Source: Frankia tisae (GTDB taxonomy: Bacteria; Actinomycetota; Actinomycetes; Frankiales; Frankiaceae). From it: a stretch of DNA of 35,153 bases. Positions within the stretch are counted from its first letter, which is position 1, and every line of letters starts with the position of its first letter. Shown piece after piece: positions 7,419 to 15,298 of the stretch. The DNA lies in NCBI RefSeq assembly GCF_025403405.1, contig NZ_JANEZT010000019.1, forward strand, positions 1 to 35,153, written 5' to 3'. The notes under the pieces were generated by a model. The model saw only the letters and a list, made by a program, of their open reading frames with translations, was not told where the DNA came from and did no database searches. The position numbers and the translations under genes are program-made.

Positions 7419-10203
7419 ACATATTGTTTTCCTGCTCCTCGGCCTCGGCAACGGTGCGGTGTTCGGTGCGCTCGCGCTCGCCCTCACCATCACGTACCGA
7501 AGCTCGGGGATCATCAACTTCGCGACGGGCAGCATCGCGCTGCTCGCCGCCTACGTCTATGCCTACCTGCGCTCCGGCGAGCTGATCAACCTGATCCCCG
7601 GCACGCCGACGACCATCGACATCGGTGGTGACTTACCGATGGGTGCCGCGCTGCCGATCGCGGTGGCGCTCTCCGCCCTGCTCGGCCTCGGGCTCCATCT
7701 GGTGATCTTCCGGCCGCTGCGCAACGCGCCGCCGGTCGCGAAGGCGGTGGCCTCGCTCGGCGTCTCGCTGGCCATCACCGCCCTGATCGCCGCGCGGATG
7801 GGGACCACCGCCGTCGCGGTCGACCCGATCTTCCCGACCGACCTGTGGAAGGCCGGCTCGATCAACGTCCCGAGCGACCGGGTCTACCTGGCGATCACGG
7901 TGCTCGTGCTCGCCGCCGCGGTGTCGCTCGTGTTCGCCCGCACCCGCTTCGGCCTCGCCACCCGCGCGACGGCGTCGAGCGAGAAGGGCGCCTACGTCAG
8001 CGGCATCTCCCCGGACCGGGTCGCCGCCGGCAACTGGATGATCTCCTCTGCGGCGGCCGGACTGGTCGGCATCCTCATCGCGCCGATCGTCCCGCTGATC
8101 CCCGTCTCCTACACCCTGTTCATCGTCCCCGCCCTGGCGGCGGCGATCATGGGCCGGTTCCAGCACGTCCTGTGGGCGACGATCGCCGGCATCGTCATCG
8201 GCGCCCTGCAGTCCGAGGCCCAGTACCTGCAGAACAGCTACGACTGGCTGCCCTCCTCCGGCCTGCCGGAACTGGTACCGCTCATCCTGATCCTCGTCGT
8301 CCTCGTGGTACGCGCGCAGCCGCTGCCAGGCCGGGGCGCGGTCATCACCCGTAACCTCGGCCGTGCTCCTCGACCGCACAACGTGGTGCTGCCGACCGTG
8401 GTTCCGACCGTGCTTGGTGTCGTGGGCCTCATCGCCTTCACCGGCGACCTGCGCGACGGGCTGATCTCCACGTTCGTCTACGCCGTCATCGCGCTGTCGG
8501 TCGTGGTCGTCACCGGCTACGCCGGGCAGGTGTCGTTCGCGCAGCTCCCGCTGGCCGGGGTCGCGGCGTTCCTGGTCGGGCCGATCTCCGAGCACCTGCA
8601 CATCGCCTTCCCCTTCGCGCCGATCGTCGCCGCGCTCGGAGCCACCGTCATCGGCGTGGTGATCGGCCTGCCCGCGCTGCGCATCCGCGGGCTGACGGTC
8701 GCGGTCGTGACCTTCGCGCTGGCGTTCGCGCTGGAAGCGCTGTGGTTCCGCAACCTCGACTTCGTCGGCTCCTCCGGCGCGTCGGTGCCCAACCCGGAGA
8801 TCTTCGGGTGGAACCTCGGCGTCGGCAGCGGCTCGGACTTCCCCCGGGTGACCTTCGGAGTGCTCTGCCTGCTCGTGCTTGTGCTCGTCGGGCTCGGCGT
8901 CGCCTGGCTGCGCACCAGCACGCTGGGCTCGCAGATGCTCGCCGTGCGCGCCAACGAGCGCTCCGCCGCCGCGGCCGGCGTCAACGTCGTGCGGGTCAAG
9001 CTCGCCGCGTTCGCGCTGGGGGCGTTCATCGCCGGCATCGGCGGGGCGCTGCTGGCCTACAAGTTCGGCAACGTCACCAACGACCCGTTCACCGCCATCG
9101 TCGGGCTGACCTTCTTCGGCACCGTCTACCTGGCGGGCACCACCTCGGTCTCCGGCGGCATCCTCGCCGGGGTCACCGTCGTCAACGGGCTGGTCTACGC
9201 GCTCGTCGACAAGGTCGTCTCCACCGGGGTCTGGTACGAGGCGGTGGCGGCGCTGCTACTGATCCTCACCGTGGTCTTCAACCCGGAGGGCATCGTCGGC
9301 CCCGCCCACCAGGTGATCGAACGCCGCCGCTCGCGGGCCGCGGGCACCCGGTCGGACGCGCTCGTCGCGCCCGAGGACGCCGTGGTCGCGCAGGCCGGCG
9401 AGATCGTCGCCGACGCCGCGGCGGCGGCCTCGGGGCCGGCTGTCGTCTTCGGCGACGGGGCCGAGCCCGTGCTGACGGTCCACGACCTCACCGTCCGCTA
9501 CGGCGGTGTGCTCGCGGTCGACAACCTGTCCCTGTCCGTGCCGCCGGGGCGGATCGTCGGCCTCATCGGCCCGAACGGCGCCGGCAAGACGACGGCGATC
9601 GACGCGATCAGCGGGTTCGCCCGGGCCACCGGCAGCGTTGCGCTCGCCGACCAGGACCTGTCGGTGCTGCGTCCGCACGAGCGGGTCCGCGCCGGACTCG
9701 GCCGGACCTTCCAGGCGATCGAGCTCTACGAGGATCTCAGCGTCCGGGAGAACGTCAGCGTCGGGCTGACCGCGGGCGCCTCGCGGCGCGAGGCCGGCAG
9801 TTCCAGGTCCGAGGAGGTCGCGGCGACTCTCACCCTGCTGCGGCTCACCGCCGTCGCCGACCGTCCCGCCGGTGAGCTCTCCCAGGGCCAGCGTCAGCTC
9901 GTCTCCATCGCCCGGGCGCTCGTCGGGCGGCCCCGCGTGCTGCTGCTCGACGAACCCGCGGGCGGTCTCGACACGGTCGAGAGCCACTGGCTCGGCCAGC
10001 GGCTGCGCGACATCCGGGCCAGCGGCGTCACGATCCTCATGGTCGAACACGACATGAGCCTCGTGCTCAGCCTCTGCGACGAGATCCACGTGCTCAACTT
10101 CGGCAAGGTCATCGCGCACGGCACCCCGGCGGACATCCGCAGCCATCCCGCGGTCGCCCAGGCCTATCTCGGCAGCACCCACGCGGAGGAGGTGTCGGCA
10201 TGA
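7411..10203 (+). CDS. LivH-LivM-LivG fusion: Liv/HAAT ABC permeases plus ATPase
   Basis: One 930-residue chain carries three transporter parts that are usually separate genes. Residues 1-310 form a LivH-type permease (NGAVFGALALALTITYRSSG, then ININFATGS-like IINFATGS). Residues 320-635 form a LivM-type permease (VVVVTGYAGQVSFAQLPLAG; NPEGIVGP near its end). An Ala-rich linker spans about 640-686. Residues 687-925 form a LivG ATPase with Walker A GPNGAGKT (720-727), signature LSQGQ (823-827), Walker B LLLDEP (D847, E848) and switch His in VEHD. The protein would import a hydrophobic acid or amide, powered by ATP. An in-frame TGA at 7405 forces the start downstream; TTG at 7411 has GGAG six bases before it. 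It overlaps livF by ATGA, so the two are translationally coupled. Confidence 0.92.
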   Translation: MSQHIVFLLLGLGNGAVFGALALALTITYRSSGIINFATGSIALLAAYVYAYLRSGELINLIPGTPTTIDIGGDLPMGAALPIAVALSALLGLGLHLVIFRPLRNAPPVAKAVASLGVSLAITALIAARMGTTAVAVDPIFPTDLWKAGSINVPSDRVYLAITVLVLAAAVSLVFARTRFGLATRATASSEKGAYVSGISPDRVAAGNWMISSAAAGLVGILIAPIVPLIPVSYTLFIVPALAAAIMGRFQHVLWATIAGIVIGALQSEAQYLQNSYDWLPSSGLPELVPLILILVVLVVRAQPLPGRGAVITRNLGRAPRPHNVVLPTVVPTVLGVVGLIAFTGDLRDGLISTFVYAVIALSVVVVTGYAGQVSFAQLPLAGVAAFLVGPISEHLHIAFPFAPIVAALGATVIGVVIGLPALRIRGLTVAVVTFALAFALEALWFRNLDFVGSSGASVPNPEIFGWNLGVGSGSDFPRVTFGVLCLLVLVLVGLGVAWLRTSTLGSQMLAVRANERSAAAAGVNVVRVKLAAFALGAFIAGIGGALLAYKFGNVTNDPFTAIVGLTFFGTVYLAGTTSVSGGILAGVTVVNGLVYALVDKVVSTGVWYEAVAALLLILTVVFNPEGIVGPAHQVIERRRSRAAGTRSDALVAPEDAVVAQAGEIVADAAAAASGPAVVFGDGAEPVLTVHDLTVRYGGVLAVDNLSLSVPPGRIVGLIGPNGAGKTTAIDAISGFARATGSVALADQDLSVLRPHERVRAGLGRTFQAIELYEDLSVRENVSVGLTAGASRREAGSSRSEEVAATLTLLRLTAVADRPAGELSQGQRQLVSIARALVGRPRVLLLDEPAGGLDTVESHWLGQRLRDIRASGVTILMVEHDMSLVLSLCDEIHVLNFGKVIAHGTPADIRSHPAVAQAYLGSTHAEEVSA

Positions 10204-11288
10204 CCGCGACGAACGAGCCGGCCGAGACGGACAAGCCGGCTGTGAGTGAGCCGGCCGCGACGAACGAGCCGGCGGCGGCGGACAAGCCGGCTGTGAGTGA
10301 GCCGGCGGCGGCGGACAAGCCGGCTGTGAGTGAGCCGGCGGCGGCGGACAAGCCGGCTGTGAGTGAGCCGGCCGCGACGAACGAGCCGGCGGCGGCGGAC
10401 AAGCCGGCTGTGAGTGAGCCGGCGGCGGCGGACAAGCCGACTGTGAGTGAGCCGGCGGCGGCGAAGGACGCGGCGGCGACCGGCCCGACCGAACCGGTCG
10501 TGGTGAAGGAGCCGGCCGCGCCGAGCCCGGTGACGGGCGCCGCCCCGTCCTCTGCCGGGGCGGGCGCGGTCACCCCGCTGCTGGACGTGCGCGGGCTGGA
10601 GGCCGGCTACGGCGCGGTGCGGGTCGTCCGCTCGTTGGACCTGACCGCCGACAGCGGGACCGTGCTGGGCGTCCTCGGCCCGAACGGCTCCGGCAAGACG
10701 ACCATGATGATGACCCTCGCCGGGCTGCTGCCGCGGCTGGGCGGCGAGGTGCTGGTGGACGACACGCCCGTGCCCGGGGGGCGGCCGGCGGCGGCGAACC
10801 GGGCCGGCATCGTGCTCGTCCCCGACGACCGGGCGCTGTTCTCCGACCTCGACGTCCGGGAGAACCTCGTCGTCGCGCGGCGCTCCGGCGGATACAGTCT
10901 CGATGACGTCATAGAGCTGTTCCCGAGTCTGGGCAAGCGGCTGGACGTTGCGGCGGGTGCGCTGTCGGGTGGGGAGCAGCAGATGCTTGCCGTCGCCCGC
11001 GCACTCGTCCAGAAGCCGCGCGTGCTGCTCATCGACGAGATGAGCATGGGCCTCGCACCGGTGATCGTCGAGGGGTTGCTGCCCGTGGTCCGCCGGATCG
11101 CCGACGAGACCGGGGCCGTCGTCATCCTCGTCGAGCAGCACGTCCAGCTCGCGCTGGAGGTCGCCGACCAGGCCATCGTGCTCGTCCACGGCGAGGTCGT
11201 CCGCAGCGGGCCGGCTGCGGACCTCGCCGCCGACCGTTCGGGCCTCGAGGCCGCCTACCTGGGAGCCGAGGCGGGCGCCTCCGCCTGA
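10200..11288 (+). CDS. LivF-type ABC ATPase with long repetitive N-terminal tail
   Basis: This is the second ATPase of the Liv/HAAT importer, pairing with the LivG part of the upstream fusion. It has 362 residues, whereas LivF is usually about 235. The excess is an N-terminal tail of about 126 residues made of repeated DKPAVSEPAA and TNEPAAA blocks, rich in Pro, Ala, Glu and Lys and probably disordered. The ATPase core follows: LLDVRGLEAGYGAVRVV, Walker A GPNGSGKT (160-167), signature LSGGE (255-259), Walker B with D279-E280, then MSMGLAP typical of LivF, and an EQH switch. The ATG at 10200 overlaps the upstream stop as ATGA, which supports this start over one after the tail. A strong terminator hairpin follows. 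Confidence 0.9.
   Translation: MTATNEPAETDKPAVSEPAATNEPAAADKPAVSEPAAADKPAVSEPAAADKPAVSEPAATNEPAAADKPAVSEPAAADKPTVSEPAAAKDAAATGPTEPVVVKEPAAPSPVTGAAPSSAGAGAVTPLLDVRGLEAGYGAVRVVRSLDLTADSGTVLGVLGPNGSGKTTMMMTLAGLLPRLGGEVLVDDTPVPGGRPAAANRAGIVLVPDDRALFSDLDVRENLVVARRSGGYSLDDVIELFPSLGKRLDVAAGALSGGEQQMLAVARALVQKPRVLLIDEMSMGLAPVIVEGLLPVVRRIADETGAVVILVEQHVQLALEVADQAIVLVHGEVVRSGPAADLAADRSGLEAAYLGAEAGASA
10206..10463 (+). repeat. In-frame 33/51-bp tandem repeats in livF 5' end
   Basis: Six near-identical units starting GACAAGCCGGCTGTGAGTGA begin at 10230, 10281, 10314, 10347, 10398 and 10431. Spacing is 51, 33, 33, 51 and 33 bp; the 51-bp steps contain an added 18-bp block encoding TNEPAA. All spacings are multiples of three, so copy changes keep the frame. 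Only the last unit has a coding change (Ala to Thr). Confidence 0.93.
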
Positions 11289-11325
11289 TCCCCCACCTTC
11301 TTCCTGGCCCGCAGCACGCACCATC

Positions 11326-11363
11326 CGCGCGGTCCGTGGGCCGTCCGGTCCACGGACCGCGCG
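11326..11363 (+). terminator. Rho-independent-like terminator after livF
   Basis: A perfect 14-bp stem (11326-11339 with 11350-11363) with a 10-base loop is followed directly by ATTTTGT. This is a textbook intrinsic terminator for a high-GC genome. It lies 38 bases after livF and only 35 bases before the second binding-protein start. Confidence 0.8.
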
Positions 11364-11398
11364 ATTTTGTAGTGATCAAATGACTAAGGAGCACCACC

Positions 11399-12715
11399 GT
11401 GCGTTTGTTAACGCCTCGTTCCCTGATGGCCGGCCGGCCGCCCCGGCGGCTGCGTACCCGCACCGCGCTGACCGGTGTTCTGCTCGCCACCTCGCTGGTT
11501 GCCGCCGCCTGCGGTGGCAGTAGCGGTGGTGGTGGCGGCGGCAGTGGCGGGGGCGCGTCGACGAAGGCCGACTCGGCCCTGCTCGGTCCGGCGAAGGCCG
11601 CGACCGGCACCCCGGTGAAGATCGGCTGGGTCGGCACCGGCCGCACCCAGGCGGTGGACGCCTCGGCCGAGGAGAAGTCGGCGCAGGCCGTCGTCGACTA
11701 CGCCAACGCCCACCTCGGTGGACTGCGCGGCCACAAGATCGAGCTCGTCAGCTGTGAGGACAAATCCGTCCCCGCGGACGCCCAGGCGTGCGGCAACACG
11801 TTCGTCCGGGAAAAGGTCTCCGCGGTGGCCGGTGGCAGCCCGGGGCAGGCCGACCCCTGGATCAAGATTGTTTCTCCCGCCGGGATCCCGTCGGTGCTCA
11901 ATGTTGTCGCGACGCCGGTCGCCCTGGCGACCAAGAACGTGTTCCTGCTCGGCAACCCGCTCGGGCCGTTCGGCACCGCCGCGGCCTACGCACGCGAAGC
12001 CAAGCTGGCCAGTGCTGTCGTGCTCGTCATCGACGTGCCGGCGGCCAGCGGCGCGGCCAAGGCGCTCTCGCCGGCGTTCTTCGCGAACGCCGGTAGCAAG
12101 GCCGAGGTGATCGCGATCCCGCCGGGTACCGCGGACATGACCCCGCAGATCCAGACCGCGCAGAAGAACAAGCCCCAGCTCTACCACGTGACGGGCGACC
12201 CGACGTTCTGCGCGAGCGCGATCAAGGCGATCAAGGCGCTCGGCATCAAGGCGACGATCACCGCGCTTGACCGGTGCGTCGGCACGGACAAGGGGGCCTC
12301 GATCCCCGGCGGCTTCGAAGGTGTGAAGATCGTCGCGCAGGCCAACCGGGATCCGTCCACCCCGGAGTTCAAGCTGTACTCGGCCGTGGTCGACGCCTAC
12401 GGCGGCAGCCTGAAGACCGCCGACCCGTACACCATCAGCGGCTACCAGGGCATGCTGGGGCTCGTCCGCGGAGTCAACGCCGTGTCGGGCACCGGGGTGA
12501 CCCCGACCGACATCGCCACGGCGCTGAAGACGGCGCCGCCTGCCAAGTACCCGCTCGGTGGCGGTGCGACCTTCCAGTGCAACGGTAAGGCGAGCACGGT
12601 GTCGCCGAACATCTGCGCGTCGACCGGGTTCGTCGCCGACGCATCGAAGACCGGGGAGCTGTCGAACTTCCGCACCATCGACGCGACCGGCATCTACAAG
12701 CTCGGCACGAGCTGA
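11399..12715 (+). CDS. Liv/HAAT-type ABC substrate-binding lipoprotein (copy 2)
   Basis: This 438-residue exported binding protein is closely related to the one at 4695-6041. It has an Arg-rich N-terminus, the hydrophobic segment TALTGVLLATSLVAAAC with a slightly relaxed lipobox, a Gly-rich linker, and a mature domain starting TPVKIGWVGTGRTQAVD. The same six cysteines occur as in copy 1. Shared stretches include VIAIPPGTADMTPQIQTA and TFCASAIKAIKALGI, while the part around TPVALATKNVFLLGNP and the surface loops differ, so the two may bind different ligands. The GTG at 11399 has AAGGAG seven bases upstream. It follows livF in the same direction but after a strong terminator; a separate promoter in the 35-base remainder is not obvious. 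Confidence 0.92.
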   Translation: MRLLTPRSLMAGRPPRRLRTRTALTGVLLATSLVAAACGGSSGGGGGGSGGGASTKADSALLGPAKAATGTPVKIGWVGTGRTQAVDASAEEKSAQAVVDYANAHLGGLRGHKIELVSCEDKSVPADAQACGNTFVREKVSAVAGGSPGQADPWIKIVSPAGIPSVLNVVATPVALATKNVFLLGNPLGPFGTAAAYAREAKLASAVVLVIDVPAASGAAKALSPAFFANAGSKAEVIAIPPGTADMTPQIQTAQKNKPQLYHVTGDPTFCASAIKAIKALGIKATITALDRCVGTDKGASIPGGFEGVKIVAQANRDPSTPEFKLYSAVVDAYGGSLKTADPYTISGYQGMLGLVRGVNAVSGTGVTPTDIATALKTAPPAKYPLGGGATFQCNGKASTVSPNICASTGFVADASKTGELSNFRTIDATGIYKLGTS

Positions 12716-12742
12716 CCCGCTCGCACTGAGTCGACCACCGGG

Positions 12743-12774
12743 GGGCGTGGGCCGTGTCATCGCGGCTCACGCCC
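12743..12774. terminator. Hairpin after binding protein 2
   Basis: An 11-bp stem with one G-T pair (12743-12753 with 12764-12774) and a 10-base loop lies in the gap between the convergent binding protein 2 and acyl-CoA dehydrogenase genes. It is followed by TCCGTGGTTTC. This is a likely terminator. Confidence 0.55.
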
Positions 12775-12881
12775 TCCGTGGTTTCACCGGCCCGGCGGAG
12801 TCAGGGCCGACGCCGCGGGCGCCGCCCACGCCGGGGTGGCCCGGTCTGAACGGGCCCGCCCCGGCGGCGGGACGCGGCAGG

Positions 12882-15170
12882 TCAGCGCGGCATGCCGAGG
12901 ACGCGCTCGGCGAGGATGTTCCTCATGATCTCGGTGGTGCCGCCGGCGATCGTCGCCGAGCGCGACATCAGGTACTCTCGCTGCGCGCGGCGCCCGGTCG
13001 CCTCGGCGACGCCGGCGAGGCCGAGGGCGGCGAGATGCGTCTCGCCCTGGTGCTGCATGGCTCGCGACCACAGCAGCTTGATGACCGAGTGCTCCGCGCC
13101 GGGAGCGCCGCCGTCGGCGATGCGGCCGAGCGCGCGGCTGCCGAGCAGGCCGACGAGGCGGGCCTCGACGAGCCGGTCGGTGAGCTCCAGGCGGGTCAGC
13201 TCGTCCAGGCCGTGGCCCGACAGCGCCGTCACCAGGTCGCCGACGGACTGCTCCAGCCCGGCGGCGAGCTCGATGACACCCGCCCGCTCGAAGCCGAGCG
13301 TGGTCATCGTGACCGTCCAGCCGGCGTGCAGCGGGCCGAGCAGGGCGCTGCGCGGGACGCGGACGGAGTCGTAGAACACCTCGGCGAAGCCGCTCTCGCC
13401 GGTGATCATCGTGATCGGGCGGCGGGTGATGCCGGGCAGGTCGAGGGGCACGAGCAGCGCGGAGATCCCGCGGTGCGGGGGCGCGCCCGGGTCGGTACGG
13501 GCCAGCAGCAGGCAGTGGGTCGCCTCCATGCCCTCCGACGTCCACACCTTCTGCCCGGTGATGACGAACTCGGCGTCGTCGCCGTCGCCGACGAGCTCCG
13601 CCCGGGTCCGCAACGAGGCGAGGTCGCTGCCCGAACCGGGTTCGGAGAAGCCCTGGCACCAGATCTCGGTGCCGGCCTGGATCGCCGGCAGGTGCGCCTT
13701 CTGCTCCGGCGTGCCGTAACGCATGAGCGTGGGGGCGACGTTGTTCAGGCCGAGGACGCCGCCGAGCGGCTGCGGGGCCCGGTGGGTCGCCAGGACCCGG
13801 TCGCAGGCGACCTGGTCGACGATGCCGAGCCCGCGTCCGCCGTACTCCACCGGCCACTGCGGGGCGACCCAGCCGACCGAGTGCAGCGCCTGCTGCCAGG
13901 CCATCCGGGCGGGAAACGACACCTCGTCGCCCCAGGCCTCGCGGTAGGCGGGCAGCAGGGCGGCGACGTGCCCGGCGAGCTCCGCGGCGGGTCCGGAGTC
14001 GGGCACGCTCAGCGCCGGGCTGGCGCCGGCGCCGCGGCGGGTGGGGTCGAGGCGGGCGCGGTGCGCGGCGGCGCCGCCGAGCAGCGGCGCGGTGGCCGCG
14101 GCCCGGCGCAGGTACAGGTGGACCTCGTGCTCCCAGGTGAAGCCGATTCCGCCGAGAATCTGCAGGTACTCGTTGGAGACGACGTGGGCGGCGCGGCCGG
14201 CGGCGAGCAGGGCCAGCGCCAGGGCATCGTCGAGCTCGGCCGGGTCGGCGGCGTCGTCGAGGCGGGCGGCGAGGTGGCGGGTGGCCGCGCGGGCCTGCTC
14301 GACCTCGGCGAGCATCTCGGCGCAGCGGTGCTTGACGGCCTGGAAGGAGCCGATCGGCCGGCCGAACTGGTGGCGGTCGGCCGCGTAGCCGACCGCGCCG
14401 GTCAGGCAGTGCCCGGCGAGGCCGGTGAGCTCGGCGGCCAGCGCCAGCGCTGCGGTGGCCTGGCCCCGGCGCACCGCCGCGATCGCCTCGGCGCCCGACG
14501 CCAGCACGGTGCCCGGGGTTTCGCGCAGGGTCAGTGTGCCCAGCGGCCGGGTGGCGTCGACGCCACCGACCCGGGTCAGGTCGAACCCGGCGGCGCCGGC
14601 GTCGACCACGACCAGCAGGGGGCCGCCCGCGGCCTCGGCGAGCACCAGCACGTGGGCCGCCTCCGGGGACAGCACGGCCGAGACCTCGCCGGTGAGACCC
14701 ACCTGCGCACCGGCAGGCGCCGCACCGGCAGGGGAGGTGGTGGCCGCGCGCACCGAGCCGGGCGCGCCCCACAGGCCCTCGTGCGCGGTCCAGGCCAGGG
14801 TCGCCACCGTCCCGTCGGCGACGGCGCCGAGCAGCGCCGACGCCGCCGCGGCGGGCAGCGCCTGCAGGGTCCCCAGCGCCGCGGCGGCACCGATGCTCGG
14901 CACCGGTGCGAGCATCGCCCCGACCGCTTCGAGGGCGACGGCGAGATCGGCCCAGCGACCGCCCCCGCCGCCCTGCTCCTCGGCCAGCGGCAGGCCCGCC
15001 AATCCCACCTCGGCGAGTGCCGCCCACACCGGTAGCTCCGAGACCTGCGCGGGGTCGGCGATCTGCTTGTGCCGGGAGTCCGTGGGCCAGTTGCGGGCGA
15101 GCTGGCCGACCACGGCCTCGGTGAGCGCGGCCTGTTCCTCGGTGTCGGCGACGCCGACCTGGTCGATCAC
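12882..15170 (-). CDS. Double-domain acyl-CoA dehydrogenase
   Basis: This 762-residue FAD enzyme is built from two tandem acyl-CoA dehydrogenase units, as in the large FadE34-like fused enzymes of actinobacteria. It would introduce an alpha-beta double bond into an acyl-CoA. The N-terminal unit (about 1-350) ends with the helices DRHQFGRPIGSFQAVKH and ILGGIGFTWEHEVHLYLRR. The C-terminal unit (about 370-762) has the flavin/substrate motifs WCQGFSEPGSGSDLAS and GQKVWTSEG and ends with AGGTTEIMRNILAERVLG. The medium-chain-type base position is Gly, so the Glu in LGFERAG (E628) is the likelier catalytic base. The GTG at 15170 follows CGAGG; longer upstream frames are non-coding. The CoA-transferase lies just upstream on the same strand, with a hairpin between them. 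Confidence 0.9.
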   Translation of the reverse strand: MIDQVGVADTEEQAALTEAVVGQLARNWPTDSRHKQIADPAQVSELPVWAALAEVGLAGLPLAEEQGGGGGRWADLAVALEAVGAMLAPVPSIGAAAALGTLQALPAAAASALLGAVADGTVATLAWTAHEGLWGAPGSVRAATTSPAGAAPAGAQVGLTGEVSAVLSPEAAHVLVLAEAAGGPLLVVVDAGAAGFDLTRVGGVDATRPLGTLTLRETPGTVLASGAEAIAAVRRGQATAALALAAELTGLAGHCLTGAVGYAADRHQFGRPIGSFQAVKHRCAEMLAEVEQARAATRHLAARLDDAADPAELDDALALALLAAGRAAHVVSNEYLQILGGIGFTWEHEVHLYLRRAAATAPLLGGAAAHRARLDPTRRGAGASPALSVPDSGPAAELAGHVAALLPAYREAWGDEVSFPARMAWQQALHSVGWVAPQWPVEYGGRGLGIVDQVACDRVLATHRAPQPLGGVLGLNNVAPTLMRYGTPEQKAHLPAIQAGTEIWCQGFSEPGSGSDLASLRTRAELVGDGDDAEFVITGQKVWTSEGMEATHCLLLARTDPGAPPHRGISALLVPLDLPGITRRPITMITGESGFAEVFYDSVRVPRSALLGPLHAGWTVTMTTLGFERAGVIELAAGLEQSVGDLVTALSGHGLDELTRLELTDRLVEARLVGLLGSRALGRIADGGAPGAEHSVIKLLWSRAMQHQGETHLAALGLAGVAEATGRRAQREYLMSRSATIAGGTTEIMRNILAERVLGMPR

Positions 15171-15253
15171 TACTGGATACCTCGTGGGGCTCGGCGGGAG
15201 ACGCCGTGGGCGCCCCGCGGGGAACGGTGCGGAACATGCCGGCAACAGACGAG

Positions 15254-15290
15254 GGCGGGTCGGGCGTGCGTAGCCGCAGCCCGACCCGCC
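15254..15290 (-). terminator. Hairpin between CoA-transferase and acyl-CoA dehydrogenase
   Basis: A perfect 12-bp stem (15254-15265 with 15279-15290) with a 13-base loop lies nine bases beyond the CoA-transferase stop and 84 bases before the acyl-CoA dehydrogenase start. It may terminate the CoA-transferase transcript or reduce downstream expression. Confidence 0.55.
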
Positions 15291-15298
15291 ATGGTCGG

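Noticed and set aside
10206-10463. CRISPR-like repeat array
   Set aside because: The units are in-frame codons of livF with no unique spacers and no cas genes nearby.
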